DNA of 64,000 nt from Centrapalus pauciflorus (lineage: Eukaryota > Streptophyta > Magnoliopsida > Asterales > Asteraceae). Within the stretch, counting starts at the first letter, position 1; each line of letters opens with the position of its first letter. The stretch spans positions 428,011 through 492,010 of the forward strand of contig JAANYP010002063.1 of NCBI GenBank assembly GCA_020465985.1, given 5' to 3'. A program made the translations under genes and the position numbers. The notes beneath the pieces are model-generated. The model was not told the DNA's origin. It saw nothing but the letters and a program-made list of their open reading frames with translations, and ran no database searches. This document shows positions 44,391 through 57,400 of this stretch, piece by piece.

Positions 44391-47300
44391 GGCACCCACA
44401 GGTCACAACACAAAACAAGATGGCATTAGACAGTGGATGCTCTAGGCACATGACAGGAAACTCTGATTGCTTGTCAAACTTCAAAGGCTTTGAGGGTGGA
44501 TTTGTTGCATTTGGAGGAAATTTCAAGGGAGGTAAGGTCACAGGTAAATGTACTGTCAAAGAAGGCAATATGCTTTTCAATGATCTTTTATATGTTGAAC
44601 AGCTGAAGTACAATCTCTTAAGTGTGTCTCAAATCTGTGATAAACAAAACATTGTTGTATTCACAGATTTCGAGTGCATTGTTCTTTCAAAAGATTTTAA
44701 AATACCTGAAAATCTTGTTTTACTTAGAACACCAAGAAAGGACAATGTCTACTGTTTGGACTCAGATCTTTTATTCAAATCAAGTACTTTAAGCTGTTTG
44801 ATATCCAAAACATCATCTAATGAGTCTGCTCTTTGGCACAGAACGATGTGTCACATGAACTTCAAATCTATGAATTTTCTAGTAAAAAAGAATTTGGTAA
44901 GAGGTTTACCACAAAAGGAGTTCATCTGTGATGATCATTGTGTAGCATGCCTTAAAGGCAAGCAACACAAAACTTCTCATAGGGCCAAGGAAGTAAATTC
45001 AATCTCATCTGCTCTTCATCTTATTCATATGGATCTCTTTGGTCCAACATCTGTTTTGAGTTTGACTAAAAGAGCTTGCTGGTTTAGTCATTGTTGATGA
45101 TTTCACCAGATTCACATGGGTATACTTTCTTAGGTCTAAAGATGAAACTGCTGAGCTAGTTAAATCTTTTATTCTTAAGATAGAAAACCAATCCAACTTA
45201 AAAGTTAAGGCGATAAGATCAGACAATGGGACTGAGTTTAAAAATCATATCCTAAACAGTTTCTGTGAGTCTAAAGGCATTGCTAGGCAATATAGTGCAC
45301 CAAGAACACCCCAACAAAATAGTGTAGCTGAAAGAAAGAACAGAACTTTAATTGAGGCTGCTAGAACCATGCTAGCTGATTCCAAACTGCCAATGACCTT
45401 TTGGGCAGAGGCAGTCAATACAGCTTGTTATGTTCTAAATAGGGTTCAAGTTGTTCAATCACAAGGGAAAACTCCATATGAGTTATTCCATCATAGAGTC
45501 CCCTTAATAGCCTTTCTAAAGTCCTTTGGCTATTCATGCATCATTCTTCATACTAAGACTCACTTAGGAAAGTTTGAAAGTAAGGCTGAAGAAGGTTTCT
45601 TTGTAGGATGCTCCACTCAAAGCAAAGCCTATAGAGTATATAATAGTGTGTCTAAAACCATTGAAGAAAGTGCAAATGTTGAATTTAATGAAAATACTGC
45701 AAATGTCAAAGGCACTGGTCCTGATTGGTTGTTTGATTTAGATTCACTAACTAATTCTCTGAGCTTTGTTGAGTATACTGCAGAAACTGATAAAAACAGG
45801 GTTGAAGCTGCCAACACAAATTCTCATGCTGGTAGCACAAATGGTCAAGCTGTTGGCACAAAGTTTCAGACTGTTGAAGATTCTGGTCAATGGGATGAGT
45901 ATACGGTTATACCACTGCTATCTTGTGACCCACCAGGGGTACTGGATGTCCAACATGATTCAAATCCAAATTCTGAAGTGTCAATCCCAAGTCCTGAGGG
46001 AACAGCTTCATCACAAAGGGAAACAGTCCCAGATTCTAGTCAAGTTGTTCCAGAAGCTGAACCATCAAGTGGTCCTGAAGGAGATGATACAAATCTAGGA
46101 ACTTCTTTTCAGACAGACAGAGAGCCAACACTCAGAGTTCACAAGTATCATCCTCTCAATCAGATAATGGGTGATCCACGCACTCTTGTGCAGACAAGGA
46201 CAATGGTTCACAAAGAGTCTACTGATACTATCAGCAGTTCCAGAATTTAGTCTAGCTGCCTTTGAACATGCTTGTTTCATTTCACAGTTAGAACCTAAGA
46301 AGGCATCTGAGGCCTTGAAAGATCCATCTAAGATTGAAGCAATGCAGGAAGAAGTTCTGCAATTCAAGATTCAGAATGTATGGACTCTAGTTAAACTTCC
46401 TAAAGGAAAGAGAGCAATTGGTACAAGATGGGTTTTCAGAAACAAGAAGGATGAGAGAGGGATAGTCATCAAGAACAAAGCAAGATTGGTAGCACAGGGA
46501 TACACTCAAGAAGAGGGAATAGATTATGATGATGTCTTTGCTCCAGTGGCAAGAATTGAAGCCATCAGACTGTTCCTAGCCTATGCAAGCTTCAAAGGGT
46601 TTAAAGTGTATCAAATGGATGTGAAGTCTGCTTTCCTGTATGGCACAATTGAAGAAGAGGTCTATGTGTGTGAACCTCCTGGATTTGAGGACTACAAATA
46701 TCCAGACAGAGTTTACAAATTAGACAAAGCCCTCTATGGACTCCACCAAGCCCCTAGAGCATGGTATGACACTCTGTCATCATACCTTCTACAGAATGGA
46801 TTCAAGAGAGGTACTCTGGACAAAACATTGTTCACAAAGTCCATCAAATCTGAAATTCTGCTTGTTCAGATTTATGTTGATGATATCATCTTTGGGTCTA
46901 CTAATGACAGTCTGTGCAAAGAGTTTGAGGCATTGATGCACAAAAAGTTTCAAATAAGTTCAATGGGAGAACTCACCTTCTTTCTAGGATTGCAGGTCAA
47001 GCAGAAGCCCACATGGCTTTTTATAAGTCAATCAAAGTATGTTAAATACATATTGGAAAAGTTTGGTTACAAAGATACCAAAGTTGCTAGTACTCCAATG
47101 GACACTCACAAGCAGCTTGATGCAGACAAAGAAGGAGTAGATGTGGACATTCACTTATACAGATCCTTGATAGGATCACTTATGTACCTCACATCTTCTA
47201 GACCTGATATAATGTTTGCTGTTTGTGTTTGTGCCAGGTTTCAATGTGCTCCAAAGGACTCCCACCTATTTGCTGTTAAGGGAATCTTTAGATATCTCAA

Positions 47301-47817
47301 AGGACAACCCGATTTGGGCCTCTGGTATCCTAAAGACTCTCCTCTTGAACTAACAGCCTGTTCTGACAGTGATTATGGTGGATGCAACATTGACAGAAAG
47401 GCCACAACTGGTGGATGTCAATATCTAGGAGCAATATTGGTCTCTTGGCAGTGTAAAAAGCAAACAACTGTCTCCACCTCATCTACTAAAGCAGAATATG
47501 TAGCAGCTGCAAGCTGCTATTCCCAAGTGATGTGGATTCAGAATCAACTGAGAGACTATGGTATGAATTGCCTATCCACTCCTATCTACATTGACAACTC
47601 AAGTGCAATAAGCATTCTACAAAATCCAGTGAAATTTCCCAAAACCAAGCATATAGACATCAGATTTCATTTTATAAGGGACTGTAATGAGAAGAAATTA
47701 ATCCAAGTTACCAAAATTCATACTGATGATCAGTTAGCTGATCTATTTACAAAACCATTTGATGTAGGAAGATTCACCTTCCTAGTATCAAATATTGGCA
47801 TGGTTAATATGGATTAA
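44375..47817 (+). pseudogene. pol: pol of dimer copy 1, two frameshifts
   Basis: Full-length copia pol by comparison with copy 2. The protease frame (ALDSGCSRHMTG, about 44423) runs to 45097, where one extra G near 45080 shifts the frame within the integrase N-terminus. A two-base loss near 46233 shifts it again before RT. The RT-RNase H frame (46171-47817) is open, with VYQMDVKSAFLYG near 46606, YVDDIIFGS near 46876, SDSDYGG near 47364 and TKAEYVAAASC near 47487. In RNase H the word before SDSDYGG is AC in this copy and AY in copy 2. It cannot make an intact polyprotein. Confidence 0.9.
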
Positions 47818-48179
47818 ATTGTTTTTATTTATTCTCTCTTATTTTATGAAGAATATATCTATTTCATATGCTTGATTAAGGGGGAGACACTGTTTCTTCG
47901 AATATGCTTACTTTTCAACTAACAGCTTGAGTCTTTTCTTAAGCTGCTAGTTCATTTTCTCGGACTGCTAGTTGTTTCACTTGATCTGTCAAGGTGTGCA
48001 GGTAATTTGGTAACTTCCATAAATGTGTGCGCGGGATTAGATATTTTCGAAACCTTTAATGGTCCCAGTTTCGTTAAATTGTAACTACCAGTAGCAAAAT
48101 ATCTTCCACGACCTTTTCATTCTCTCTGAGCGATTCACACACACTTCTCTAAAACCCTAAAATCACCTACTGATCGTCA
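47818..48179 (+). promoter_or_regulatory. pol-env spacer of copy 1 with internal PPT and LTR-type words
   Basis: TTAAGGGGGAGAC (47876-47888) looks like a polypurine tract although no LTR follows. After it come CTAACAGCTTGAG, AAGCTGCTAGTTC and GGACTGCTAGTTG, words that also fill the LTR U3. A TGTGCAGG acceptor-like site lies near 47996-48002. The sequence before the env-position ATG (CTCTCTGAGCGATTCAC, AAACCCTAAAA) resembles a plant 5' leader. Confidence 0.5.
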
Positions 48180-50963
48180 ATGGAGTTTGTCAAAGAACAT
48201 ACCCGTCTCCCCTATTCTCTCAAACACACTGACCTTCAACCATTCCACGACATGATGGAGTTCCTACGAAGTTCCCACATTCATCATGCTCTCACCATAA
48301 ATCCCACAATATACATATCTCATATGGAGCAATTTTGGAAACATGCCTCTGTCCAAACCATTAATGGAGTCACTTCTTTGACATCCAAGATCGATGGAAC
48401 CACTGTCACCATCACTGAGGACCTCATACATCAACACTTGCATCTTCAAGATGCCACAGGTATAACCGATCTATCTCTTACTGCCTTACATGAAGGCCTT
48501 TTTCCTATAGGGTATAGGGGCCCTACTGATTCTTATACTTTCTTTAAAGCTAATTTTGCCACTAAGTGGAAATATCTTGTACATATTATCCAGCAATGCA
48601 TAAGCCCTAAAAGAACTGGTTGATCAGAATTTTCTTCAAACATAGCCACTGCCTTAGTGTGTTTATCTACAGGCCAACAGTTCAATTTTTCTAATATGAT
48701 TTTTCAGGGTATGTTAAGGCATCATGCCCTAAAGCATGGGAAATTTTTGATGTATCCTAGGTTTTTGGCAGAAATTATTGCAAGAACTTGCAGTAATTTC
48801 AATGTACATAAAAGGATTCATGTTTCCCATAGGCACTCTTTACCAACAATAAAACGTCTTTTAAAATCAAGTGCCAATTTTTTGAGTATAGATGTCCCAT
48901 TGCCTTCTGCAATGTTGGGCATCAATCCCCTAAACAGAGGAGAGGGTCCTGAGCAGGCTCAGCCTAACATCACTGCTTCACCCCCAGGATCCCAACCCAC
49001 TCCTTATGATACAAATACTACTTCTGATCCTTCTATCAAACCCACATCCCCACTTATACTCTACAAAAGAAAAAGGGTTTCAGGAGCTCCTTCCTCCTCA
49101 GCCCAAATACAAGAGCCAAATGTCCCTGTGCAGGAGGACACTCCTGCACAAAATATCCACAGGGCACCCACTGAGGACACTCTCATCCTCAATTTGGAGG
49201 TGGACCTCCCAACTGAGGATGTCCATATGGGTTCTGTGGCTGACACTACTGCTGTTTCTACACAAGAGCCACAGGACAGTGTCAACATCATTAAGACCAC
49301 ACCCATGGCAACAGAGGGTGCGCAAGCACCTTCTGGAAGTCCCCAGAACCAAGAACAGAGGGGCCCAGAGGTTTCTACTTCTGGAATTCCTGCCAGTGAT
49401 AGATCACGAGCACCACACTCTTTTGATGATCTTGAGGCTAGTCTGCAACTTATGCTTTTAACGGATCCTCAGCTGAAACCTGTTGTAGCAATGTTGGAAT
49501 ACTATCAGTCCATTATTGCTGCACAGGGGGCACAAATCATATCACTCCAACAGACAGAAGCTGCTCAGAATCAGAGAATAGATTATCTTCATAAGGGGTT
49601 CACCCTCTGTGCAGATAAGATCATTCAATTTGAGAGGATGATTCGAACCCTAATGGAAAAAATTGTAGGTCCTCCTGACCAAACCAATGCATCCAAAAAG
49701 GGGGAGAATCATGAGATCCCTAGTTCAGTCCAAGCAGCTCCAACTCCTACCCCAACAGTCCAAGATACTAGGCTAACAGTCCCAACAGCTACTCAAGCTG
49801 TTAGCCTAGAAACTCAAGCTGCTCCCATAAGAACAACAGGAGTTGTTATCCGAGAAGGCAGTCAAGCTCCTTTCAGTACTGTCCAAGCCACATCTTTTGC
49901 AACCAAGGATAAGGGCAAGAGCATTCTCATAGAATCTCCAAAGCACAAATTTTCGTCTAGAGAGGCCCAGGTTGCTCATAATGCTGAATTTGCCAGACAG
50001 TTAGCAGAAGAAGAGGATGAACTTCTGGACCAGCAAACTCATTCCCCAATGCAAGATGATGAAACCTTAGGGGATTACCTAAGAGGGTTTGTGATCAAAC
50101 AAGATGAGAAGAAAAGGAAAATGCCAACAGGGCATTCAAAGGCAGAGCATAGAAGGTTTTTGATCAATTTAGCTTATTCAGTTGGGATTCCAAAGAAGAT
50201 GGCTCAGTCAATGAATACAGAGAGGCTGCAAGAAATTCATGATAAAGAGATGGAAAAACGAAAAATAGCCAAAGTCTCCCATCAAGTCCAAAGCCAACAG
50301 GAACCAAGTCAAGCTGGTGCCAGTGAACCAGCTCCACCTGTTCAAGCTGTTGCTACCAATCCTCAATCAGAAGCAATCTCTCAAGCAAAGCTTGATCAGG
50401 TGGAAAAGGTGCTATTTGAACATCAACTGCAAAAGGTAATGGAGATCGAAAAGACCCTCGACTAGCATGACTTCTCAAAACCTCCCATTACATACTGGTA
50501 TGCTAAGTCAATGGATGACATTGACTTAAAATATGATTTTGTAGTGAGAAGAGAAGTTGGTCCTGAGGAAGAATATAAGAGTATAATGCATCTAGTTCAA
50601 GGGATGACCAGGGATGAGCTTATCAGAATGCATCATGTTGGATCTGTGAGTCAAGTTAGGTCTTCACTTCCCCAGGTCAAGCAGGCTATAAAAGATTTAA
50701 AAAGTATTTCTGATCCAGATTCAATCAAAAAAGATATAGAAAATGACAAGGAGATGAAGATTGCACAGGTTGATATGTATGTGAAATCAAAGACATACAG
50801 ACTCAGATTTGCAAATGGATGCAGCATGTTCTTCAATTTTGAATTTTTTGATCTTCCAAGGGAATGGTTAGTACAAATGAGCTTAGTGAAGATATACTGT
50901 GATAGAGAAGAATTGAAAAGAGAATTTTTGAAGGCAGTTAATCAGAAACATTCACAAGTGTAA
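48180..50963 (+). pseudogene. env-position ORF of copy 1, two stops
   Basis: The ATG at 48180 is followed by one continuous frame of 927 codons broken only by TGA (48621-48623, where element C has TGG) and TAG (50463-50465, where copy 2 has CAG). The N-terminal domain contains WKYLVHIIQQCISPKRTG and FNFSNMIFQGML, with MYPRF near 48750. The middle is a Pro/Thr/Ser/Gln-rich linker with a coiled-coil-like Gln-rich part (about 49440-49670). C-terminal blocks are DDETLGDYLRGFV (about 50056) and KAEHRRFLINL (about 50140), and a final domain has YRLRFANG and FEFFDLPREWL near 50800-50870. No signal peptide or membrane anchor is seen. Function unknown. Confidence 0.85.
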
Positions 50964-51056
50964 GTTTTTGGATGCCTTAGTTTGTAGATAACAGTTTTAC
51001 CTTGTTTTATTTCCTTATTTGTATAGAAACTTAAAGTCTTGTGTAAAGAATTTAAG

Positions 51057-51068
51057 TTAGGGGGAGAT
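51057..51068 (+). promoter_or_regulatory. Polypurine tract, copy 1
   Basis: TTAGGGGGAGAT directly before the middle LTR. Confidence 0.85.
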
Positions 51069-51720
51069 TGTTGGGAAATATTCTAAGTATGTCAAGCTGT
51101 TAGTTAGATTTTTCAAACTGTTAGTAGATTTTCGGTGTAATTGCAAAGTTCAAGCTGTTAGTTGAAAAAGTTCGAGCTGCTAGTTCAAAAGTTCAAGCTG
51201 CCAGTGTTCAAACTCAAGCTGCTCAAAAGATAGACTTCAAGCTGCTCAGCAGCTCAATAAACAGAAAGTGCTGATATTCAGGAAAAGATATATTCGAAGA
51301 TTCAAGCATATCTACTACCAGAGAAATCAGACTTTATCAAGGAAACAAATCAGGAAGCAGTATATATACATAGAATAGGTTTTTCTATTGTAGGTTTGCA
51401 CGTACAAGTTTATTCAGTTGTAATTGCTTTTCTGATTAAGTTTTCATAAGCCTCTAAGGTTGTAAAACCCTAAGAACAATCTGTGTTCTTCGTCTAATCA
51501 AACAGATTAGAGGTGATTGTAATCATTGAGTTTGACAATACAAGTGATCTTTTGATCATTGATTATGTTTATGTGTTATTTGTTTTGAAAGCTTTTCTTA
51601 ATAAAATTAAGTGTTATTCCGCAAACTTCTTAATTGGACTTTGATTCAATACAAGGTTATTGGTTTATACTCTGATTAATTCAAACCAGTTAATATTAGG
51701 TAGTTAATTCGATCTTGACA
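51069..51720 (+). repeat. LTR 2 (middle, shared) of dimer D
   Basis: 652 bp. It is preceded by the PPT of copy 1 and followed by the PBS of copy 2, so it serves both as a 3' and as a 5' LTR. It shares three bases with LTR 3 against LTR 1 in its first 50 bp, but over most of its length agrees with LTR 1 where LTR 3 differs. Confidence 0.93.
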
Positions 51721-51722
51721 AG

Positions 51723-51734
51723 TGGTATCAGAGC
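51723..51734 (+). promoter_or_regulatory. Primer-binding site, copy 2
   Basis: TGGTATCAGAGC, initiator tRNA-Met type, two bases after the middle LTR. Confidence 0.93.
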
Positions 51735-51796
51735 TACAGGTCGTTCTTTGTTTTCAAAGTCAGAAGCTTTCTTTTACAAAATTTTAGTTTTCTGCA

Positions 51797-54457
51797 ATGG
51801 AATTTGATAATAGCAGTAGTGGATCTGGGCAAGGACTCAAAGTGCCTATGCTCAAACCCACTAATTTGAGATGTGGAAACTCAGGATTCAACAGCACATT
51901 CAATTTATTGACTATGCCATTTGGGAAGCTGTTGAATTTCCTCCTGTAGTTGACCCTGAACTTGATGCTGAGGGCAAGCCCATAAAAACACCTCCAAAAA
52001 CTGAACTTGAAAGAAAGGCTAGAATGAATGAAGTGAAAGCTCTTACACTTTTACAGATAGCCATTCCTAAAGCTTATCAACATCAGTTTAAAAAATTTTA
52101 TACTGCTCATTCCCTTTGGCTTGCTTTAGAGAAAAGATTTGCTGGCAATGCTAGCACCAAAAGGAATCAGAAAGATCTTCTGAAACATCAGTATGAAAAT
52201 TTTTCTGGTGGCAAGAATGAAAACCTTACACAAATCTTTGATAGGTTTAATAAACTGATAGGTGAATTGGAGAGTGTCAAAGTCAGCTTGGATCAAGATG
52301 AAGTCAACAGAAAATTCCTTAGATCACTTATTGATGAGTGGACAGTCTATGCTGCCCAATGGAGAACAAAAGAAACTCTTTATGAAATAGAGTTGGATGA
52401 CCTTTACAACAGCCAGAGAGTGTTTGAAACTGAGATTGAAAACAAAAAGAAATCCTTTTCATACAATCATAACACTGCTCTGCTATCATCAGCATTAACT
52501 GATAAATCTAACTGTTGTGATTCCTTTTCAGGTGCTTATGGTAACCCTGCTGAAGGTCATTATGAAGCATTTGTTGCCAATGATGGACTGTTTGCTCTAA
52601 GTGCTGAAGATTTAGAACAAATCCATCCAGATGATCTAGAAGAGATGGATTTGAAATGGCAGCATGCAATGCTGACTATGAGGGCTAAAAGGTTTCTGAA
52701 GAGAACTGGCAGATCCAACTTCCAAGCAAGACCAGAAGGGAAACCAGCATTTGATAAATCCAAAGTTGAATGCTTTAAATGTCACAAGCTTGGCCACTTT
52801 GCCAGAGAATGCAGATCCCAAGGTCAACAGCCACCAAGACCCCAGCAACCTAATCAAGCTTCATCATCACAAGCACTTGTCTCTCAAGAAGACAATGTGT
52901 TTGACTGGAGTGATCAGACAGAAGAAGAGTTTCAAAATCAAGCTCTAATGGCAGAAACATCAAATATCACCTCCTCTGAACTACCATCTAAGGTAAATGC
53001 TAAACTCTACTCTCAAACATGCAAAAATATGGTTAAAAAGTACAGAGATCATAATGAGAGCATGTGCAAAACTCTAGCTAAGATGAAAGAAAGGAGATAT
53101 GAATACATGCAGGTCATAGAAGATCTTGAAAAACAAAACAATGACTATAAGGATAATGAGATTCAAATGGGACATGATAGAACATATCATGAGTGGGAGA
53201 AAAAGGAGTTGAATAAGAAAATAGAGTCCCTAAATAAGAAATTAGATGAGGCTGAACAGAAGGTGTTAGAAGCTAATAAGAAAATAGATTCATTCAATAT
53301 AGATCTAGGCACCTTCAAATTGGCAAATCAAAAGCTGGAACACCTAAAGGACGTTCAATTTAAAGATAGGGTAAAATCTCAGCTCAATCCCAAAGAAGGT
53401 ATAGGATACAGAGCCACTCCACCTCCATACAACAACAAATACATTTATCCAATGAGTGAAGTTGCTGATAGGCTTATTAATGAACCATTAGATGAGTCAA
53501 TGACCACTGTAGATCCTACCCTTGAAAACAGTCCTGAATCTAAAGCAGATCTGATTCAAAATGAAGACTGTGAGTGCCAAGAAGTTGAGAAAGAACACAA
53601 AACAATGAGTGCACATATAGAAGCCCCTAACCCCACTAAGAAAGGAAAAGAGAAGATGAGTGTATGCCATGATACTCCACATGTTTCTGTGCCTTCTAAC
53701 TGTAACACTGCATCTTCCTCAAAAAATCATAAAAAGGGGTAAGACTGTTCAAATCTGCACATGCCAAAAGCATGGTGTCCAAAAGTTTCCCAAGCAACAG
53801 CAGGTAAGGGGAAATCAAAGGAACAAGAACCAGTTATGGACCAATAAAAGTGGTTCTCCAATCAAAACAGTCAAAAGATGTTTCCATTGTAGCAGGAAAA
53901 ACCATTTGGCTAGACATTGCTTGTACAAACCATCTGTTGCAACACAGACTGTGGTTCAGAAACATACATATGTTAAAAACACAAAAAATCTTAAGGTCAA
54001 ACCACCTGTTGCACCAGTTCCAAAGAAAATAGTTGATCATAGGTTCTCAAAAATCAATAAAAAACAGTCCACACACCAAAAACAAGTTATGGCAAAACCC
54101 AAATCAAATTTTAAACAGATATGGTGTGTTAAAGGCAAAAACTCAGATGAAACTGTTGATACAAATGTTGAAACTTCCAGGCCGAAAGTTGAAACTGTTA
54201 GCGCAAATTCTGAAGTTGTTAGCACTAAACACTTAGTTCAACCTGCTAGGCTTAAAATTGAGACTGGTGATGGATCATCTGAGACTGTTAAGTCTGGACA
54301 CAACACCTGGACACCTCATGTCATAACTAAGTACTCTTCACAGAACCCCCCAGTGGATCTCACTAAGTATAAGAAATCAAAGACAGTGTTTAGTTATGTT
54401 AATGCACAAGGACAACCCAAAACCAACTTGGTTTGGGTTTACTCCACTACTAACTAA
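51797..54457 (+). pseudogene. gag: gag of dimer copy 2, frame breaks at N-terminus and mid-region
   Basis: The ATG at 51797 and the main frame from 51871 are out of register by one base, as in copy 1. The main frame then runs unbroken for 623 codons through the copia gag core, the first CCHC knuckle (about 52772) and the coiled coil, to a TAA at 53740-53742 inside AAGGGGTAAGACTG. A T present here and absent in copy 1 (near 53694) causes this ending. In the next frame (53660-54457) sequence continues through the second knuckle CFHCSRKNHLARHC (about 53880) to the gag stop TAA (54455-54457). The GTAAG at the break is also a donor-like site. It is either a pseudogene or spliced. Confidence 0.8.
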
Positions 54458-54473
54458 GCTTTTATTTGTGCAG
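54448..54473 (+). promoter_or_regulatory. Splice-acceptor-like module at gag/pol junction, copy 2
   Basis: A perfect TACTAAC at 54448-54454, the gag stop TAA at 54455-54457, then CTTTTATTTGTGCAG ending at 54473. The branch-like A to AG distance is 20 nt. A donor-like GTAAG at 53739 would define a 735-nt, frame-preserving segment (counted in the zinc-knuckle frame). Confidence 0.5.
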
Positions 54474-57400
54474 GGCACCCACAGGTCACAACACAAAACA
54501 AGATGGCATTAGACAGTGGATGCTCTAGGCACATTACAGGAAACTCTGATTGCTTGTCAAACTTCAAAGGCTTTGAGGGTGGATTTGTTGCATTTGGAGG
54601 AAATTTCAAGGGAGGTAAGGTCACAGGTAAATGTACTGTCAAAGAAGGCAATATGCTTTTCAATGATCTTTTATATGTTGAACAGCTGAAGTACAATCTC
54701 TTAAGTGTGTCTCAAATCTGTGATAAACAAAACATTGTTGTATTCACAGATTCTGAGTGCATTGTTCTTTCAAAAGATTTTAAAATACCTGAAAATCTTG
54801 TTTTACTTAGAACACCAAGAAAGGACAATGTCTACTGTTTGGACACAGATCTTTTATCCAAATCAAGTACTTTAAGCTGTTTGATATCCAAAGCATCATC
54901 TAATGAGTCTGCTCTTTGGCACAGAACGATGTGTCACATGAACTTCAAATCTATGAATTTTCTAGTAAAAAAGAATTTGGTAAGAGGTTTACCACAAAAG
55001 GAGTTCATCTGTGATGATCATTGTGTAGCATGCCTTAAAGGCAAGCAACACAAAACTTCTCATAGGGCCAAGGAAGTAAATTCAATCTCATCTGCTCTTC
55101 ATCTTATTCATATGGATCTCTTTGGTCCAACATCTGTTTTGACTTTGAATAAAAGAGCTTACTGTTTAGTCATTGTTGATGATTTCACCAGATTCACATG
55201 GGTATACTTTCTTAGGTCTAAAGATGAAACTGCTGAGCTAGTTAAATCTTTTATTCTTAAGATAGAAAACCAATCCAACTTAAAAGTTAAGGCGATAAGA
55301 TCAGACAATGGGACTGAGTTTAAAAATCATATCCTAAACAGTTTCTGTGAGTCTAAAGGCATTGCTAGGCAATATAGTGCACCAAGAACACCACAACAAA
55401 ATAGTGTAGCTGAAAGAAAGAACAGAACTTTAATTGAGGCTGCTAGAACCATGCTAGCTGATTCCAAACTGCCAATGACCTTTTGGGCAGAGGCAGTCAA
55501 TACAGCTTGTTATGTTCTAAATAGGGTTCAAGTTGTTCAATCACAAGGGAAAACTCCATATGAGTTATTCCATCATAGAGTCCCCTTAATAGCCTTTCTA
55601 AAGTCCTTTGGCTATTCATGCATCATTCTTCATACTAAGACTCACTTAGGAAAGTTTGAAAGTAAGGCTGAAGAAGGTTTCTTTGTAGGATGCTCCACTC
55701 AAAGCAAAGCCTATAGAGTATATAATAGTGTGTCTAAAACCATTGAAGAAAGTGCAAATGTTGAATTTAATGAAAATACTGCAAATGTCAAAGGCACTGG
55801 TCCTGATTGGTTGTTTGATTTAGATTCACTAACTAATTCTCTGAGCTTTGTTGAGTATACTGCAGAAACTGATGAAAACAGGGTTGAAGCTGCCAACACA
55901 AATTCTCATGCTGGTAGCACAAATGGTCAAGCTGTTGGCACAAAGTTTCAAACTGTTGAAGATTCTGGTCAATGGGATGAGTATACGGTTATACCACTGC
56001 TATCTTGTGACCCACCAGGGGTACTGGATGTCCAACATGATTCAAATCCAAATTCTGAAGTGTCAATCCCAAGTCCTGAGGGAACAGCTCCATCACAAAA
56101 GGAAACAGTCCCAGATTCTAGTCAAGTTGTTCCAGAAGCTGAACCATCAAGTGGTCCTGAAGGAGATGATACAAATCTAGGAACTTCTTTTCAGACAGAC
56201 AGAGAGCCAACACTCAGAGTTCACAAGTATCATCCTCTCAATCAGATAATGGGTGATCCACGCACTCTTGTGCAGACAAGGACAATGGTTCACAAAGAGT
56301 CTACTGATACTAAATCAGCAGTTCCAGAATTTAGTCTAGCTGCCTTTGAACATGCTTGTTTCATTTCACAGTTAGAACCTAAGAAGGCATCTGAGGCCTT
56401 GAAAGATCCATCTAAGATTGAAGCAATGCAGGAAGAAGTTCTGCAATTCAAGATTCAGAACGTATGGACTCTAGTTAAACTTCCTAAAGGAAAGAGAGCA
56501 ATTGGTACAAGATGGGTTTTCAGAAACAAGAAGGATGAGAGAGGGATAGTCATCAAGAACAAAGCAAGATTGGTAGCACAGGGATACACTCAAGAAGAGG
56601 GAATAGATTATGATGATGTCTTTGCTCCAGTGGCAAGAATTGAAGCCATCAGACTGTTCCTAGCCTATGCAAGCTTCAAAGGGTTTAAAGTGTATCAAAT
56701 GGATGTGAAGTCTGCTTTCCTGTATGGCACAATTGAAGAAGAGGTCTATGTGTGTGAACCTCCTGGATTTGAGGACTACAAATATCCAGACAGAGTTTAC
56801 AAATTAGACAAAGCCCTCTATGGACTCCACCAAGCCCCTAGAGCATGGTATGACACTCTGTCATCATACCTTCTACAGAATGGATTCAAGAGAGGTACTC
56901 TGGACAAAACATTGTTCACAAAGTCCATCAAATCTGAAATTCTGCTTGTTCAGATTTATGTTGATGATATCATCTTTGGGTCTACTAATGACAGTCTGTG
57001 CAAAGAGTTTGAGGCATTGATGCACAAAAAGTTTCAAATAAGTTCAATGGGAGAACTCACCTTCTTTCTAGGATTGCAGGTGAAGCAGAAGCCCACATGG
57101 CTTTTTATAAGTCAATCAAAGTATGTTAAATACATATTGGAAAAGTTTGGTTACAAAGATACCAAAGTTGCTAGTACTCCAATGGACACTCACAAGCAGC
57201 TTGATGCAGACAAAGAAGGAGTAGATGTGGACATTCACTTATACAGATCCTTGATAGGATCACTTATGTACCTCACATCTTCTAGACCTGATATAATGTT
57301 TGCTGTTTGTGTTTGTGCCAGGTTTCAATGTGCTCCAAAGGACTCCCACCTATTTGCTGTTAAGGGAATCTTTAGATATCTCAAAGGACAACCCGATTTG

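Noticed and set aside
51069..51720. Two independent adjacent insertions instead of a dimer
   Set aside because: The middle LTR lacks flanking duplications, is flanked by a PPT and a PBS, and one CATTA pair encloses the whole array.
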